Positions 33,131-42,381 of a stretch of 64,000 nt of DNA are shown here, in pieces. Position numbers and translations under genes: made by a program. Numbering within the stretch: position 1 is the first letter of the stretch; the number at the start of each line of letters is the position of its first letter. The notes beneath the pieces are model-generated. The model did no database searches, was not told the DNA's origin, and worked only from the letters and a program-made list of their open reading frames with translations. Source of the DNA: Pseudomonas sp. UYIF39 (GTDB lineage: Bacteria; Pseudomonadota; Gammaproteobacteria; Pseudomonadales; Pseudomonadaceae); the NCBI RefSeq assembly GCF_029963765.1, contig NZ_JALBYU010000020.1, forward strand, positions 1 through 64,000. The letters are read 5' to 3'.

Positions 33131-34129
33131 ATGTCAGAGCGAGTCTTGATCGATGGGTTCTCCAGACGTGTGGACTATCTGCGGATGTCTGTCACCGACC
33201 GCTGCGATTTCCGTTGCGTGTACTGCATGGCTGAAGACATGCAGTTTCTGCCCCGCCAACGGGTACTGACCCTGGAAGAAATCTACCAACTGGCCGAAAG
33301 CTTCGTGGCGTTGGGCACCCGCAAGATCCGACTCACGGGCGGCGAACCGTTGATCCGTCCGGGCGTGGTGCAGCTGTGCGAAAAGATCGCCGCCCTGCCC
33401 GGCCTGCGTGAACTGTGCATGACCACCAATGGTTCGCAGCTGGGCAAGCTTGCAGCTTCCTTGTTCGAGGCCGGGGTCAAACGGCTCAACATCAGCCTCG
33501 ACAGCCTGGACCCGCAACGCTTTCGTGAGCTGACGCGCACCGGCGATCTGGCGCAGGTCATCAACGGCATCGACGCGGCCAACGCCGCGGGATTCCGCCA
33601 CACCAAACTCAACTGCGTGGTGATGAAGGGCCGTAACGACCATGAGATCAACGACCTCGTGAGTTTTGCCATCGACCGAAATCTCGACATTTCTTTCATC
33701 GAAGAAATGCCGCTGGGTACCATCCATGAACACAGCCGCGCGGAGTCGTTTTACGCAAGCCACCAGGTACGTGAACGGATTGCCGAGCGCTACACTTTGA
33801 TCGAGTCCACCGAGTCGACCCAAGGCCCTTCGCGCTACTGGCGCCTGGCCGAGGCGCCACAGATTCGTCTGGGGTTCATTTCCCCCCACAGCCATAACTT
33901 TTGTGGCACCTGCAATCGGGTTCGGTTGACGGTGGAAGGTCGTCTGCTGCTGTGTTTGGGCAATGAGCACTCTGTCGATCTCAAGACCGTGTTACGCAGC
34001 CACCCCGGCCATCCCGAGCGCCTGGAAAAAGCCATCATCGAAGCAATGAAGCTCAAACCCTATCGGCACAATTTCGAAGTGAACGACGATGTTCAGGTGG
34101 TTCGCTTCATGAACATGACAGGCGGCTGA
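33131..34129 (+). CDS. moaA: GTP 3',8-cyclase MoaA
   Basis: A 332-residue radical SAM enzyme. The first iron-sulfur cluster is held by Cys25, Cys29 and Cys32 (CDFRCVYC), SAM is bound by LTGGEPLIR, and the second cluster by FCGTCNRVRLTVEGRLLLCL. The C-terminal Gly-Gly needed for activity is present. MoaA starts molybdenum cofactor synthesis from GTP. Unlike the usual case, no intact moaB, C, D or E gene is near; only a moaD fragment lies downstream at 34543. It may be a second copy (Pseudomonas often has moaA1 and moaA2). Confidence 0.95.
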   Translation: MSERVLIDGFSRRVDYLRMSVTDRCDFRCVYCMAEDMQFLPRQRVLTLEEIYQLAESFVALGTRKIRLTGGEPLIRPGVVQLCEKIAALPGLRELCMTTNGSQLGKLAASLFEAGVKRLNISLDSLDPQRFRELTRTGDLAQVINGIDAANAAGFRHTKLNCVVMKGRNDHEINDLVSFAIDRNLDISFIEEMPLGTIHEHSRAESFYASHQVRERIAERYTLIESTESTQGPSRYWRLAEAPQIRLGFISPHSHNFCGTCNRVRLTVEGRLLLCLGNEHSVDLKTVLRSHPGHPERLEKAIIEAMKLKPYRHNFEVNDDVQVVRFMNMTGG

Positions 34130-34134
34130 GCACC

Positions 34135-34542
34135 ATGATCGTTAGACCCAAACCCAATCTGATCGGCGTCCTGACTTCACTCAAGGGTTCGATCGCCAAA
34201 CGCATTGCCTGGCGCAGCCTTTTGGTAACGCTGCTCGCCTCGGCCATCGTGCTCATCGAAACACTGCACCCGAGCTATTTTTCCAAGGTCAGTGCAACGC
34301 CCTTCACCCTGCTGGGTTTGTCGTTGTCGATCTTCATGAGCTTTCGCAACAACGCCTGCTACGACCGCTGGTACGAAGCGCGCAAAGCCTGGGGCGACGA
34401 GTTGGAAGACCCTTTCGGGCGCGATGAAAACGACCTGCCCACCGATGCACTGGTGCGCAGCATCGAACGGGATGTGCTGGCAGCGCTGGGCGTGACGCAA
34501 CTGCCGCCGCAGCTGGAGCCGGTGGACTATGTGCTGAACTGA
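34135..34542 (+). pseudogene. bestrophin-family protein with large internal deletion
   Basis: A 135-codon frame. Residues 1-87 match the start of bacterial bestrophin-like channels (IVRPKPNLIGVLTSLKGSIAKRI, FTLLGLSLSIFMSFRNNACYDRW, EARKAWG). Residues 88-135 match the C-terminus (DELEDPFGRDENDLPTDALVRSIERDVL). The family is about 300 residues, so some 160 residues holding the central pore helices are missing, joined in frame at about 34396. The product cannot form a normal channel. It lies five bases after moaA. Confidence 0.8.
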
Positions 34543-34692
34543 TGGGCTGCGTTCGCGCGGGGCGGTGTCTGGGCAGAGGTGTTCGGTGAAAGTAACCTGA
34601 TGTGCGCCCTGAACCAGGAGTTGTGCCATCCGGATCAGGCGATCGAGGACTTTGACGAGATCGCCTTTTTCCCGCTGGTGACCGGGGGCTGA
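34543..34692 (+). pseudogene. moaD: 3' fragment of moaD
   Basis: In the same frame directly after the bestrophin stop, the sequence reads RGGVWAEVFGESNLMCALNQ and ends IAFFPLVTGG followed by TGA. This is the C-terminus of MoaD, the small sulfur-carrier subunit of molybdopterin synthase, including the terminal Gly-Gly. The first half of the gene is gone and no ribosome site is present. It marks the spot of a deletion that removed the rest of a molybdenum cofactor gene set. The family call is from memory of the MoaD end and is fairly firm. Confidence 0.72.
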
Positions 34693-34738
34693 AGCATGAT
34701 GGTCCGACATCGGCCAACGGGGCAAAACCCAACGCGCT

Positions 34739-35527
34739 TCACGCCTCCACCTGCACCACCTCGATCCCGAGCTTTTGATAATCCTCGACATTGCCCGACG
34801 CCACGTGGCGCTCGGTGATCAGGGTATGAATGCGCTGACACGGCGCGACAACGAACGGCTCCACCGCTCCCAGTTTGTCGGCGGTGGTGACGGCAACGAC
34901 ATGGGAGGCGCTGGCGAGCATCGCCTGTTTGACCGGCACCTCGTCGAAATGCAGGGAGCTGATGCCGACTTCCGGGTGAATCGCACAGACGCCGGTGAAC
35001 AGCAGATCAGCCTTGATGCCCTCGATCAGCCGCAGCGTTTCCTGTCCGCTGGCCGACAGGGTCGCGGGGTTGAGTTGTCCGCCGGCCAGAATCACCGTGA
35101 TGCCTTTGTATTCGGCCAGGGTGATCGCGATCATCGGTGAGGCGGTGACGGCCGTAATGACAATGTCCGAAGGTAGTGATCGGGCGATCTGCAGCGTCGT
35201 GCTCCCCGAATCGAAAATCACAATCTGGCCGTTGTGTACCTGGTGTGCGGCGAGTTGCGCCAGGCGTGTTTTCACCTCATCGGTTTCGCTGACGCGGGTG
35301 AAAAAATCCTTACCGGTATCCTTGGGCCGTGGCAGCGCCCCGCCGTGTACCCGCTGCACCAGCCCGGCGGTGGCCAGCTCCGCCAGATCACGGCGAATGG
35401 TGTCTTCGGACACCGCGAAATGCTGGCTCAGCTCGGAGGCCATGACCTTGCCGTCACGTTCGAGAATTAGCAGGATTTTTTGCCGGCGCAGATGGGGGAG
35501 CTCGGCGGCTGAGTGTTGTTCGTGCAT
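34739..35527 (-). CDS. DeoR/GlpR-family transcriptional regulator
   Basis: A 262-residue repressor. The N-terminal DeoR helix-turn-helix is at residues 10-65 (RRQKILLILERDGKV, FAVSEDTIRRDLAEL, GGALPRPK), followed by a sugar-phosphate-binding DeoRC domain with IFDSGSTTLQIA and the late TADKLG motif. Family members sense phosphorylated sugars or polyols. The ATG at 35527 is chosen over 35551. No sugar gene is next to it, so its targets are elsewhere or were lost in the rearrangement that left the moaD and bestrophin remnants. Confidence 0.9.
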   Translation of the reverse strand: MHEQHSAAELPHLRRQKILLILERDGKVMASELSQHFAVSEDTIRRDLAELATAGLVQRVHGGALPRPKDTGKDFFTRVSETDEVKTRLAQLAAHQVHNGQIVIFDSGSTTLQIARSLPSDIVITAVTASPMIAITLAEYKGITVILAGGQLNPATLSASGQETLRLIEGIKADLLFTGVCAIHPEVGISSLHFDEVPVKQAMLASASHVVAVTTADKLGAVEPFVVAPCQRIHTLITERHVASGNVEDYQKLGIEVVQVEA

Positions 35528-35551
35528 GCTTATGCCTGTTTTTGCGCGCAA

Positions 35552-35974
35552 TTGCGTGTTTGTGCGAGACTAGCCAAAGCGCGGGATAAACACAAACCAC
35601 CCAGACATCAATTCTTTCGATGATTCAAATCATGAAGCCAAATTTTTTATTTTTTTGTGACCTGTTCAAGATGGCGCCATCTCACATTTTTTGGATGAAA
35701 ACTTCATGAACCTGAATTTTGCCTTTGCCTGCATGATCGTGGTCTCGTTTGCCATTGCGTTGGGGCACGCCTGAACAGGCATTGTCGAAGTAGAGGTGGT
35801 CGGGCGCTTGTCGGCAGTCCAGGGGAAAAGCCGGTACAAACGCCATAATCCTTCCCAACATGGTCTATAACCAGTGGCGACATGATTTGGATCAGGGAGC
35901 CTTGAAGGCGCCCTCGCTAAATTGATCTCTTGAAAAAAAGCCGACAAGTGACTGTCCGCTAGGAGATTCCCCGC
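35552..35974. other. intergenic stretch upstream of the decarboxylase
   Basis: About 420 bases containing the divergent promoters and the 22-codon frame at 35706-35774; no other structure of note. Confidence 0.4.
35706..35774 (+). CDS. possible 22-residue membrane peptide
   Basis: ATG at 35706 opens a 22-codon frame coding for a hydrophobic single-span peptide (NFAFACMIVVSFAIALGHA). A GGAT sequence lies about nine bases upstream. It is separated from the decarboxylase gene by 200 bases on the same strand. It could be a small membrane protein or a leader peptide; the uniform hydrophobicity argues against chance. Confidence 0.35.
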   Translation: MNLNFAFACMIVVSFAIALGHA

Positions 35975-38158
35975 ATGAAAGCCCTGAAAATTGCCGCCAG
36001 TAATTCCGCGTTCGATTGTTTCCAGACCTTCCGAGAAGTGATTCCGCTCAATCAAACCGACTACACCGACGTCGCGGTTGCGGTGTTCACTGTGGAGGAT
36101 GTGATGGCGGGCGCCCTGGACGCCCTGCAACGTACCGGTTTCGATATCCCCATTTTCCTCGTCGCCTCCCCAGGTTCCGGCAACCGCGCCCGGGACGTCT
36201 ACAAGCACCTGCAAGATGTGCTGCTGCAGGTGAATGGCATCTTTGACCCCTCGCGCAACAACGCCGAGTACCATGGCAACCAATTGGAGACCGCGGCAAA
36301 AGCCTATGAAGAAAGTCTCCTGCCACCGTTCTTCGACGCGCTCAAGCACTACACCGAATCGGCCAACGCGACGTTCGCCTGCCCTGGCCACCAGGGCGGC
36401 CAGTTTTTCCGTAAACACCCGGCTGGCCGGCAGTTCTTCGACTTCTTCGGCGAGACCCTGTTTCGCGCCGACATGTGCAACGCCGACGTCAAACTCGGCG
36501 ATTTGCTGATCCACGAAGGCCCGGCACTTCTGGCGCAAAAACACGCGGCGCAGGTGTTCAACGCCGACAAGACCTACTTCGTACTCAATGGCACATCGGC
36601 CTCCAACAAGGTGGTCACCAACGCGTTGCTCACACCTGGCGACCTGGTGCTGTTCGACCGCAACAACCACAAATCCATTCACCAGGGTGCGTTGATCCAG
36701 GCCGGGGCGACCCCGGTTTACCTGGAAACCGCGCGCAACCCTTATGGGTTCATCGGCGGGATTGACGCCCATTGTTTCGAAGAGGATTACCTGCGCGAAC
36801 TCATCAGCGAAGTGGCACCGGACAAGGCCCAACTGCCACGGCCGTTTCGTCTGGCGATCATTCAGCTGGGCACCTATGACGGCACCATCTACAACGCCAG
36901 GCAAGTCGTCGATCGCATCGGCAAACTGTGCGACTACATCCTGTTTGATTCGGCGTGGGTGGGCTACGAACAGTTCATCCCGATGATGAAGGATTGCTCG
37001 CCGCTGCTGCTGGATCTGCACGAGAACGACCCCGGTATCTTTGTCACTCAATCGGTGCACAAACAACAGGCGGGGTTTTCCCAGGCGTCGCAGATCCACA
37101 AGAAAGATCGCCACATCAAAGGCCAGGCCCGTTATTGCAACCATGCACGGCTGAACAACGCCTTCATGGCCCAAGCCTCTACCAGCCCGTTTTACCCACT
37201 GTTCGCCTCACTGGATGTGAACGCGCGCATCCACTCCGGCCGCAGTGGCCTGCGCCTATGGGAAGACTGCGTGAAGTTCGGCATCGACGCGCGCAAGTTG
37301 ATACTGGAAGCGTGCACCATGGTTCGCCCCTTCGTGCCGGACACCATTGACGGTCGTCCCTGGCAGGACCATCCGACTGAGGACATCGCCAACGACATCC
37401 GGTTTTTCGAGTTCCATCCGAAGGATCGCTGGCATGCCTTCAGCGGTTACGCCGACAAGCAATACTTCATCGACCCCTGCAAGTTGCTGTTCACCACGCC
37501 AGGCATCGACCCGGTCGATGGCAGTTACACCGACTTCGGTATCCATGCTGGCATCCTCGCCAACTTCTTGCGCGAGAATGGCATCGTTCCGGAAAAGTGC
37601 GACCTGAACTCGATTCTGTTCCTGCTCACCCCGGCCGAAGACTGGGCGAAGATGACTCATCTCGCCTCACAGATCGCGCGCTTTGAACGCTTTATCAGTG
37701 ATGACGCGCCGATGAGCCGGGTGTTGCCGGCCATCTATGCGCAGCACGAAGAGCGCTATCGCAACTACACCATTCGCCAACTCTGCCAGGAGATGCACGA
37801 CCTCTACCGCACCCACAACGTCCAGCAATTGCAGAAGGCAATGTTCCGCAAGGAACACTTCCCGAAAAAGGCGATGAACCCGCAAGCAGCACAGTTCGAA
37901 TTCATCCGTGGCAACGTCGAACTGGTGGCGCTGGCAGACGCGGAGGGTCGCATCGCTGCCGAAGGTGCGCTTCCCTATCCACCCGGCGTGCTCTGCGTGG
38001 TGCCTGGGGAAATTTGGGGAGGTGCGGTGCTCAAGTACTTCCTGGCGTTGGAGGAAGGTATCAATTCACTGCCTGGCTTCACGCCAGAACTCCAGGGCGT
38101 GTATTTGAAACAGGAAGGTGGTCGCATTCGAGCCTATGGGTACGTGATCAAGACTTGA
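35975..38158 (+). CDS. Orn/Lys/Arg decarboxylase, probably ornithine decarboxylase
   Basis: A 727-residue PLP enzyme of the large fold-I decarboxylases. An N-terminal wing domain (1-110) precedes the core, which opens with CPGHQGGQFFRKHPAG; the cofactor Lys is in SVHKQQAGFSQ, and HSGRSGLRLWEDC and the C-terminal GVYLKQEGG follow. The length and the DSAWVGYEQF segment resemble inducible ornithine decarboxylases (SpeF type) more than lysine or arginine enzymes, though this is by eye. It makes a polyamine and uses protons, aiding acid resistance. AGGAG precedes the ATG. It is monocistronic. Confidence 0.88.
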   Translation: MKALKIAASNSAFDCFQTFREVIPLNQTDYTDVAVAVFTVEDVMAGALDALQRTGFDIPIFLVASPGSGNRARDVYKHLQDVLLQVNGIFDPSRNNAEYHGNQLETAAKAYEESLLPPFFDALKHYTESANATFACPGHQGGQFFRKHPAGRQFFDFFGETLFRADMCNADVKLGDLLIHEGPALLAQKHAAQVFNADKTYFVLNGTSASNKVVTNALLTPGDLVLFDRNNHKSIHQGALIQAGATPVYLETARNPYGFIGGIDAHCFEEDYLRELISEVAPDKAQLPRPFRLAIIQLGTYDGTIYNARQVVDRIGKLCDYILFDSAWVGYEQFIPMMKDCSPLLLDLHENDPGIFVTQSVHKQQAGFSQASQIHKKDRHIKGQARYCNHARLNNAFMAQASTSPFYPLFASLDVNARIHSGRSGLRLWEDCVKFGIDARKLILEACTMVRPFVPDTIDGRPWQDHPTEDIANDIRFFEFHPKDRWHAFSGYADKQYFIDPCKLLFTTPGIDPVDGSYTDFGIHAGILANFLRENGIVPEKCDLNSILFLLTPAEDWAKMTHLASQIARFERFISDDAPMSRVLPAIYAQHEERYRNYTIRQLCQEMHDLYRTHNVQQLQKAMFRKEHFPKKAMNPQAAQFEFIRGNVELVALADAEGRIAAEGALPYPPGVLCVVPGEIWGGAVLKYFLALEEGINSLPGFTPELQGVYLKQEGGRIRAYGYVIKT

Positions 38159-38383
38159 GTCTTCACGCCTCCAGCGGCGTGTCAGCCTGGGGTTGAGCGT
38201 GATGGCGAGTGGACATCTGCGCGAAGCCGATTATGCTTCAGGAAACCTTGCAGCGATGCGAGGCCATCAGCCTGTGCATGCTTCGCGCAATCTGTAATCC
38301 GACGACATCAGCCCCAGGGCCTGGGTGCGGCAAAAAAGGTAGTGAGGTACTCCGGCCTACAACAAGAACGACGGAGAAGACTC

Positions 38384-40060
38384 ATGGCCACACTCGACAG
38401 TACAACCACGGGCCGCGCGCCCCACCACGGGATCACCAAAGAGGAGCGAAAAGTCATTTTCGCCTCGTCCCTGGGCACCGTGTTCGAGTGGTACGACTTC
38501 TACCTTTATGGGTCTCTCGCTGCGATCATTGCCAAGCACTTCTTCGCCGGCGTCAATGAAACAACGGCCTTCATCTTCGCGCTGCTCGCCTTCGCCGCAG
38601 GCTTCGCGGTACGCCCCTTCGGCGCCATTTTGTTCGGCCGCCTGGGTGACATGATCGGGCGCAAACACACCTTTCTCATCACCATCGTGATCATGGGTAT
38701 CTCCACCGCCGTGGTGGGCTTTTTGCCCGGCTACGCGACCATCGGCGTGGCAGCGCCGATCATCCTGATCAGCCTGCGCCTGCTGCAAGGCCTGGCCCTG
38801 GGCGGTGAGTACGGCGGTGCTGCGACCTACGTGGCCGAACATGCGCCGAAAGGCAAACGCGGCTACTTCACCTCGTGGATTCAAACCACTGCAACCCTTG
38901 GGCTGTTCCTCTCGCTGCTGGTGATCCTCGCCTGCCGCACGGTCCTCGGCACCGAAGCCTTCGAGGCTTGGGGCTGGCGGATTCCGTTCCTGCTGTCGAT
39001 CCTGCTGCTGATCGTCTCGGTGTACATCCGCCTGCAACTCAGCGAGTCGCCGGTGTTCTTGAAGATGAAAGCCGAAGGCAAGTCCTCCAAGGCGCCGCTG
39101 ACCGAATCCTTCGCCCGCTGGGACAACCTCAAAATCGTCATCATGGCCCTGCTTGGCGGCACCGCCGGCCAGGCCGTTGTCTGGTACACCGGGCAGTTCT
39201 ATGCGCTGTTCTTCCTGCTGCAGACGCTGAAGATCGACCCGCAAACCGCCAACTTGCTGATTGCCGGTTCCCTGCTGATCGGCACGCCGTTCTTCGTCAT
39301 ATTCGGCAGCCTGTCCGACCGCATCGGCCGCAAGGGCATCGTCATGGCCGGTTGCATCCTGGCTGCAGTGACCTACTTCCCGATCTTCCATGCGCTGACT
39401 CAATACGGTAACCCCGACGTGTTCATCGCGCAGGAGAAGAACCCGGTCACTGTCGTCGCCGACCCCGGCCAGTGCTCGTTCCAGTTCGACCCGGTGGGCA
39501 AGGCCAAATTCACCAGTTCCTGCGACCTCGCCAAGACCGTGCTGGCGAAGAGAGCCATACCCTACAAGAACGAGAAGGCCGAACCGGGCACCGTCGCGCA
39601 GGTCCGCATCGGCAACAAGGTGATCCCTAGCTTCGAGGGCACCAGCGTGCCGGCCGCCGACTTCAAGACCCGCAACGACGCCTTTGCCGCCACCCTCGGC
39701 ACCGCCCTCAAGGACGCCGGCTACCCCGAGAAGGCCGACCCGGCCAAGACCAACTACCCGATGGTGCTGTTGCTCCTGACCATCCTGGTGATCTACGTGA
39801 CCATGGTCTACGGCCCGATCGCCGCGTGGCTGGTAGAACTGTTCCCGGCGCGTATTCGCTACACCTCGATGTCGCTGCCCTACCACATCGGCAACGGCTG
39901 GTTCGGCGGCTTTCTGCCCACGGTGGCGTTTGCCATGGTCGCGGCCACGGGTGATATCTATTACGGGCTGTGGTATCCCATCGTCATCGCCGTGATGACG
40001 GCCGTTCTTGGCACGTTCTTCCTGCCGGAAACCAAGGATCGGGAAATTCATCACACCTAG
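38384..40060 (+). CDS. MHS-family MFS transporter with a periplasmic insert
   Basis: A 558-residue major facilitator of the metabolite:H+ symporter family: the FEWYDFYLYGSLAAIIAKHFF start, the loop motif GRLGDMIGRKHTF, LQGLALGGEYGGAATYVAEH, and the matching GSLSDRIGRKG in the second half. A hydrophilic insert of about 110 residues (about 345-455, with two Cys) lies between helices 9 and 10. This insert occurs in a known subgroup. GGAG precedes the ATG at 38384. Substrates of the family are organic acids such as shikimate, citrate or alpha-ketoglutarate; none can be picked here. Confidence 0.88.
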   Translation: MATLDSTTTGRAPHHGITKEERKVIFASSLGTVFEWYDFYLYGSLAAIIAKHFFAGVNETTAFIFALLAFAAGFAVRPFGAILFGRLGDMIGRKHTFLITIVIMGISTAVVGFLPGYATIGVAAPIILISLRLLQGLALGGEYGGAATYVAEHAPKGKRGYFTSWIQTTATLGLFLSLLVILACRTVLGTEAFEAWGWRIPFLLSILLLIVSVYIRLQLSESPVFLKMKAEGKSSKAPLTESFARWDNLKIVIMALLGGTAGQAVVWYTGQFYALFFLLQTLKIDPQTANLLIAGSLLIGTPFFVIFGSLSDRIGRKGIVMAGCILAAVTYFPIFHALTQYGNPDVFIAQEKNPVTVVADPGQCSFQFDPVGKAKFTSSCDLAKTVLAKRAIPYKNEKAEPGTVAQVRIGNKVIPSFEGTSVPAADFKTRNDAFAATLGTALKDAGYPEKADPAKTNYPMVLLLLTILVIYVTMVYGPIAAWLVELFPARIRYTSMSLPYHIGNGWFGGFLPTVAFAMVAATGDIYYGLWYPIVIAVMTAVLGTFFLPETKDREIHHT

Positions 40061-40069
40061 GCTGGCACC

Positions 40070-40095
40070 TGCCCTCTCCCGCTAGGGAGAGGGCA
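40070..40095. terminator. perfect hairpin after the transporter gene
   Basis: TGCCCTCTCCC and GGGAGAGGGCA pair around GCTA. No T-run follows, so it may be a processing or stabilising structure rather than a classic terminator. Confidence 0.5.
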
Positions 40096-40169
40096 ATACT
40101 TCCGTATTGGGTGTGTTGCATCTACTGCTTGAATCTCACATCGACCCGCCTTCCACTGCTATTAAAGAC

Positions 40170-40796
40170 TCAGTCTCGCCACGAGGTGTGAGTAGGTCGT
40201 GGGAGCGATGCAATCATTTGATCAAAGGCCGCTAGCGCATATCTTCCATCAAGGCTTTTCAAGGTCGGAATTTCTGAAGGAAAACCGAATCGCACTCGAC
40301 CGGGAAGTAGCTTTTCGATGGCTGAGTACCAGTTAAAAAGAGCGGTTTGCAGGCGCACGTGTAGCTCGAATCTACTCCGTCGGCGGTCCGTGTCTGCTTG
40401 AGCACGCTGTCGCGCGAGCTGCGGATCGATGCTGCCGACAATGTAATAGTCAGCGAAGCCAATTCGCCTTTGGGCTATCGTTTCTCGTGTAGCCGCCAAC
40501 TCCAATCGCCAGTCGTGTTCGCTTGCCTCGCCTATCTGCCAGAGGCTCCAAATGTAGTGGAGCTTGAGGGGGTCGCTGTCGCACAAAGCCCACGAACACA
40601 TTTCTTCCATGGCGAGCGCTGCCTGCCAGCGATCTACGTTTCGCTCTGCCCAGAAAGTTGCCGCTCCGACCGGGTTTTGTAGTCGATCCGGCTCGTCCTT
40701 GAAACGTCCATTTTCAGGAATGACGTGTTGCCCTCCATGCTGTGCGCACCAAGTGGTTTTCCCGCTAGCGCTGATACCGTCGACAACTAAAATCAT
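40170..40796 (-). CDS. P-loop ATPase/kinase-like protein
   Basis: A 208-residue protein with a Walker A motif GISASGKTTW right at the N-terminus, followed by a region with W and charged residues and the pattern Q.ARQRAQADTDRRR that could be a lid. The layout resembles small nucleoside or chloramphenicol-phosphotransferase-like kinases, but no specific family is certain. The ATG at 40796 has GGAG eleven bases upstream. It stands alone. Confidence 0.7.
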   Translation of the reverse strand: MILVVDGISASGKTTWCAQHGGQHVIPENGRFKDEPDRLQNPVGAATFWAERNVDRWQAALAMEEMCSWALCDSDPLKLHYIWSLWQIGEASEHDWRLELAATRETIAQRRIGFADYYIVGSIDPQLARQRAQADTDRRRSRFELHVRLQTALFNWYSAIEKLLPGRVRFGFPSEIPTLKSLDGRYALAAFDQMIASLPRPTHTSWRD

Positions 40797-40891
40797 CGTT
40801 CTGACTACTCCGCAAAATGCATCATGCTCCTGTCTTACAGGCATCCGTAGAAATGGGTACGGACCTATTTGTTGATCATTTGTTCGGCTCG

Positions 40892-41314
40892 TCAGGAACG
40901 CAACACGCCCATCGCCCGCCGATATTTTTCAACGCGCTCCAGGTCTTCCCACGACGGCTGCGCGATCCGTGACAAGTCGCTGTTCTCTTCCAGATCCGCC
41001 AGTTTCACCACCCGGCCTATCGGGTTCTGCGCCGCGCGTTCGATGAAGGCTTCATAAGACTCACCCGGCACTTTAGTGACCGACTCGATGGCGGTCAGAA
41101 CGGCTTCGCTGAAGCCTTCCCTGCGCAGGTCATCAAGGCTGATGCCGCAGTCCTCGACCACGTCATGCAGCACCGCGACGATGCGCTCTTCCAGCGTCGT
41201 GACCCGCAACATGACTTTCAACGGATGCAGGATGTAAGGGTTTGCGCCCTTGTCGACCTGCCCCTCGTGCGCAGCGGCGGCGATGGCAATGGCGCGTTCC
41301 AGTGTCTGGCTCAT
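40892..41314 (-). CDS. HD-domain phosphohydrolase, small SpoT/MESH1-like
   Basis: A 140-residue HD-domain protein. The metal site is visible as ILHPLKV and LHDVVEDC, then the VVKLADLEEN motif. This is the layout of single-domain (p)ppGpp hydrolase-like proteins (MESH1 type). It may remove ppGpp or hydrolyse another nucleotide. The ATG at 41314 has AGGGAG upstream. The PH-domain gene lies 65 bases upstream on the same strand and may be in the same transcript. Confidence 0.82.
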   Translation of the reverse strand: MSQTLERAIAIAAAAHEGQVDKGANPYILHPLKVMLRVTTLEERIVAVLHDVVEDCGISLDDLRREGFSEAVLTAIESVTKVPGESYEAFIERAAQNPIGRVVKLADLEENSDLSRIAQPSWEDLERVEKYRRAMGVLRS

Positions 41315-41379
41315 GTCGTTCTCCCTGGGTAATCGGCGTTCGCATTGGAGCTCGCCGCAATGACCGTGAAAATCCGGGC

Positions 41380-41751
41380 TCAACCCAACAGATGCTGTGA
41401 GATGAGTTTGGAAATCTCGACCATCGACGTCCTCCCAGTGAATTCAAACTTCACTTTGCCCAGTGCCGAGAAGTAGATTTCCAGCTCGGAATCCAGGTCG
41501 AAGGTGCCCGAGGTTTCCACGGAGTAAGCGACGATGTTTTTGTAAGGCAACGAAGTGAAGTCTTTTTTGCTGCCGGTGATGCCTTGCACGTTCACCGCGA
41601 TGATTCGTTTGTTGGTAAACACCACACCGTCGCGCATGGATTTATAGGCATCAATGACCTGCTCGCCGTCCAGCAGCAGCGCGGTGACTCGCTCCGCGTA
41701 CTCGTTGTTTTGCTTGAGTTTGAAAAAGCCTTTGTTGTTGAAATCGATCAT
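41380..41751 (-). CDS. bacterial PH-domain protein
   Basis: A 123-residue protein consisting of one PH-like domain (bPH_1/YxaD-like), recognised by the LLLDGEQV..AYKSMRDGVVFTNKR start, followed by FTSLPYKNIVAYSVETSG and LEIYF. Such domains have a PH fold; their ligands in bacteria are mostly unknown. There is no membrane segment, so it is cytoplasmic. Confidence 0.82.
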   Translation of the reverse strand: MIDFNNKGFFKLKQNNEYAERVTALLLDGEQVIDAYKSMRDGVVFTNKRIIAVNVQGITGSKKDFTSLPYKNIVAYSVETSGTFDLDSELEIYFSALGKVKFEFTGRTSMVEISKLISQHLLG

Positions 41752-41951
41752 CCGCCATCCCCTTCCTTAAAGAGTGTTCCCTGGATTGCCAGCGCGTGGC
41801 GCGGCGAGCATAGCATCGGGCCTGCGCTTTTTGCGCCCCTCTCCCACAGCGGATCTGAAAAACCAATGGAACCCCGCGCCTCATCGCGTTTTCGAAACCC
41901 TATCAGCGCTGATCTTTGATCAAACAAGGCGCCATTGGAGAGGAAATCCCG

Positions 41952-42377
41952 ATGAACAGTAGACTGCTGCTTCTGCTTGCCAGCCTGAGTCCCACCCTGG
42001 TCATGGCTGAAGGCTGTGACGTGCTGACCCGCTCTCAAAGCCCTTCCGTGCCGGTGGTCGAAACGCATAGCTGCTATGAGTACGAAGGCATGCCGGTGAA
42101 CGCCATCAATTGGTCATGCAGCAACGAGAGCAAAGACATGCTGGCCAGTACCAAGAAAAAAGTCGAACAGTGCGCCGATCATTCTCAGGCCACTTGCATC
42201 GCCACGTTGACGCAAGAATCGCTGGCCAATCCTCACTCCACCAGCAAAGACAAGAACAGCACATCGCTGAATATTCCGAACAATGCTCAGGTCACTACGT
42301 ATTACTACGGCGCTGAGCATTTGAGTCAGGCGAAAATTGATTGCGAATCGGGTGGTGGTCACTGGAAAACGAAATAG
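41952..42377 (+). CDS. secreted hypothetical protein with many Cys
   Basis: A 141-residue protein with a clear signal peptide (cleavage after LVMA, residue 19). The mature part has six cysteines, so disulfides are likely. An amphipathic middle with KKKVEQCADHSQATC is followed by a Ser/Asn-rich part and a C-terminal DCESGGGHW motif. No family recognised. AGAGGA lies before the ATG at 41952. Confidence 0.75.
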   Translation: MNSRLLLLLASLSPTLVMAEGCDVLTRSQSPSVPVVETHSCYEYEGMPVNAINWSCSNESKDMLASTKKKVEQCADHSQATCIATLTQESLANPHSTSKDKNSTSLNIPNNAQVTTYYYGAEHLSQAKIDCESGGGHWKTK

Positions 42378-42381
42378 CCGC

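Noticed and set aside
38357..40054. 565-codon frame opposite the MHS transporter
   Set aside because: Antisense shadow; the plus strand has complete facilitator motifs and a ribosome site.
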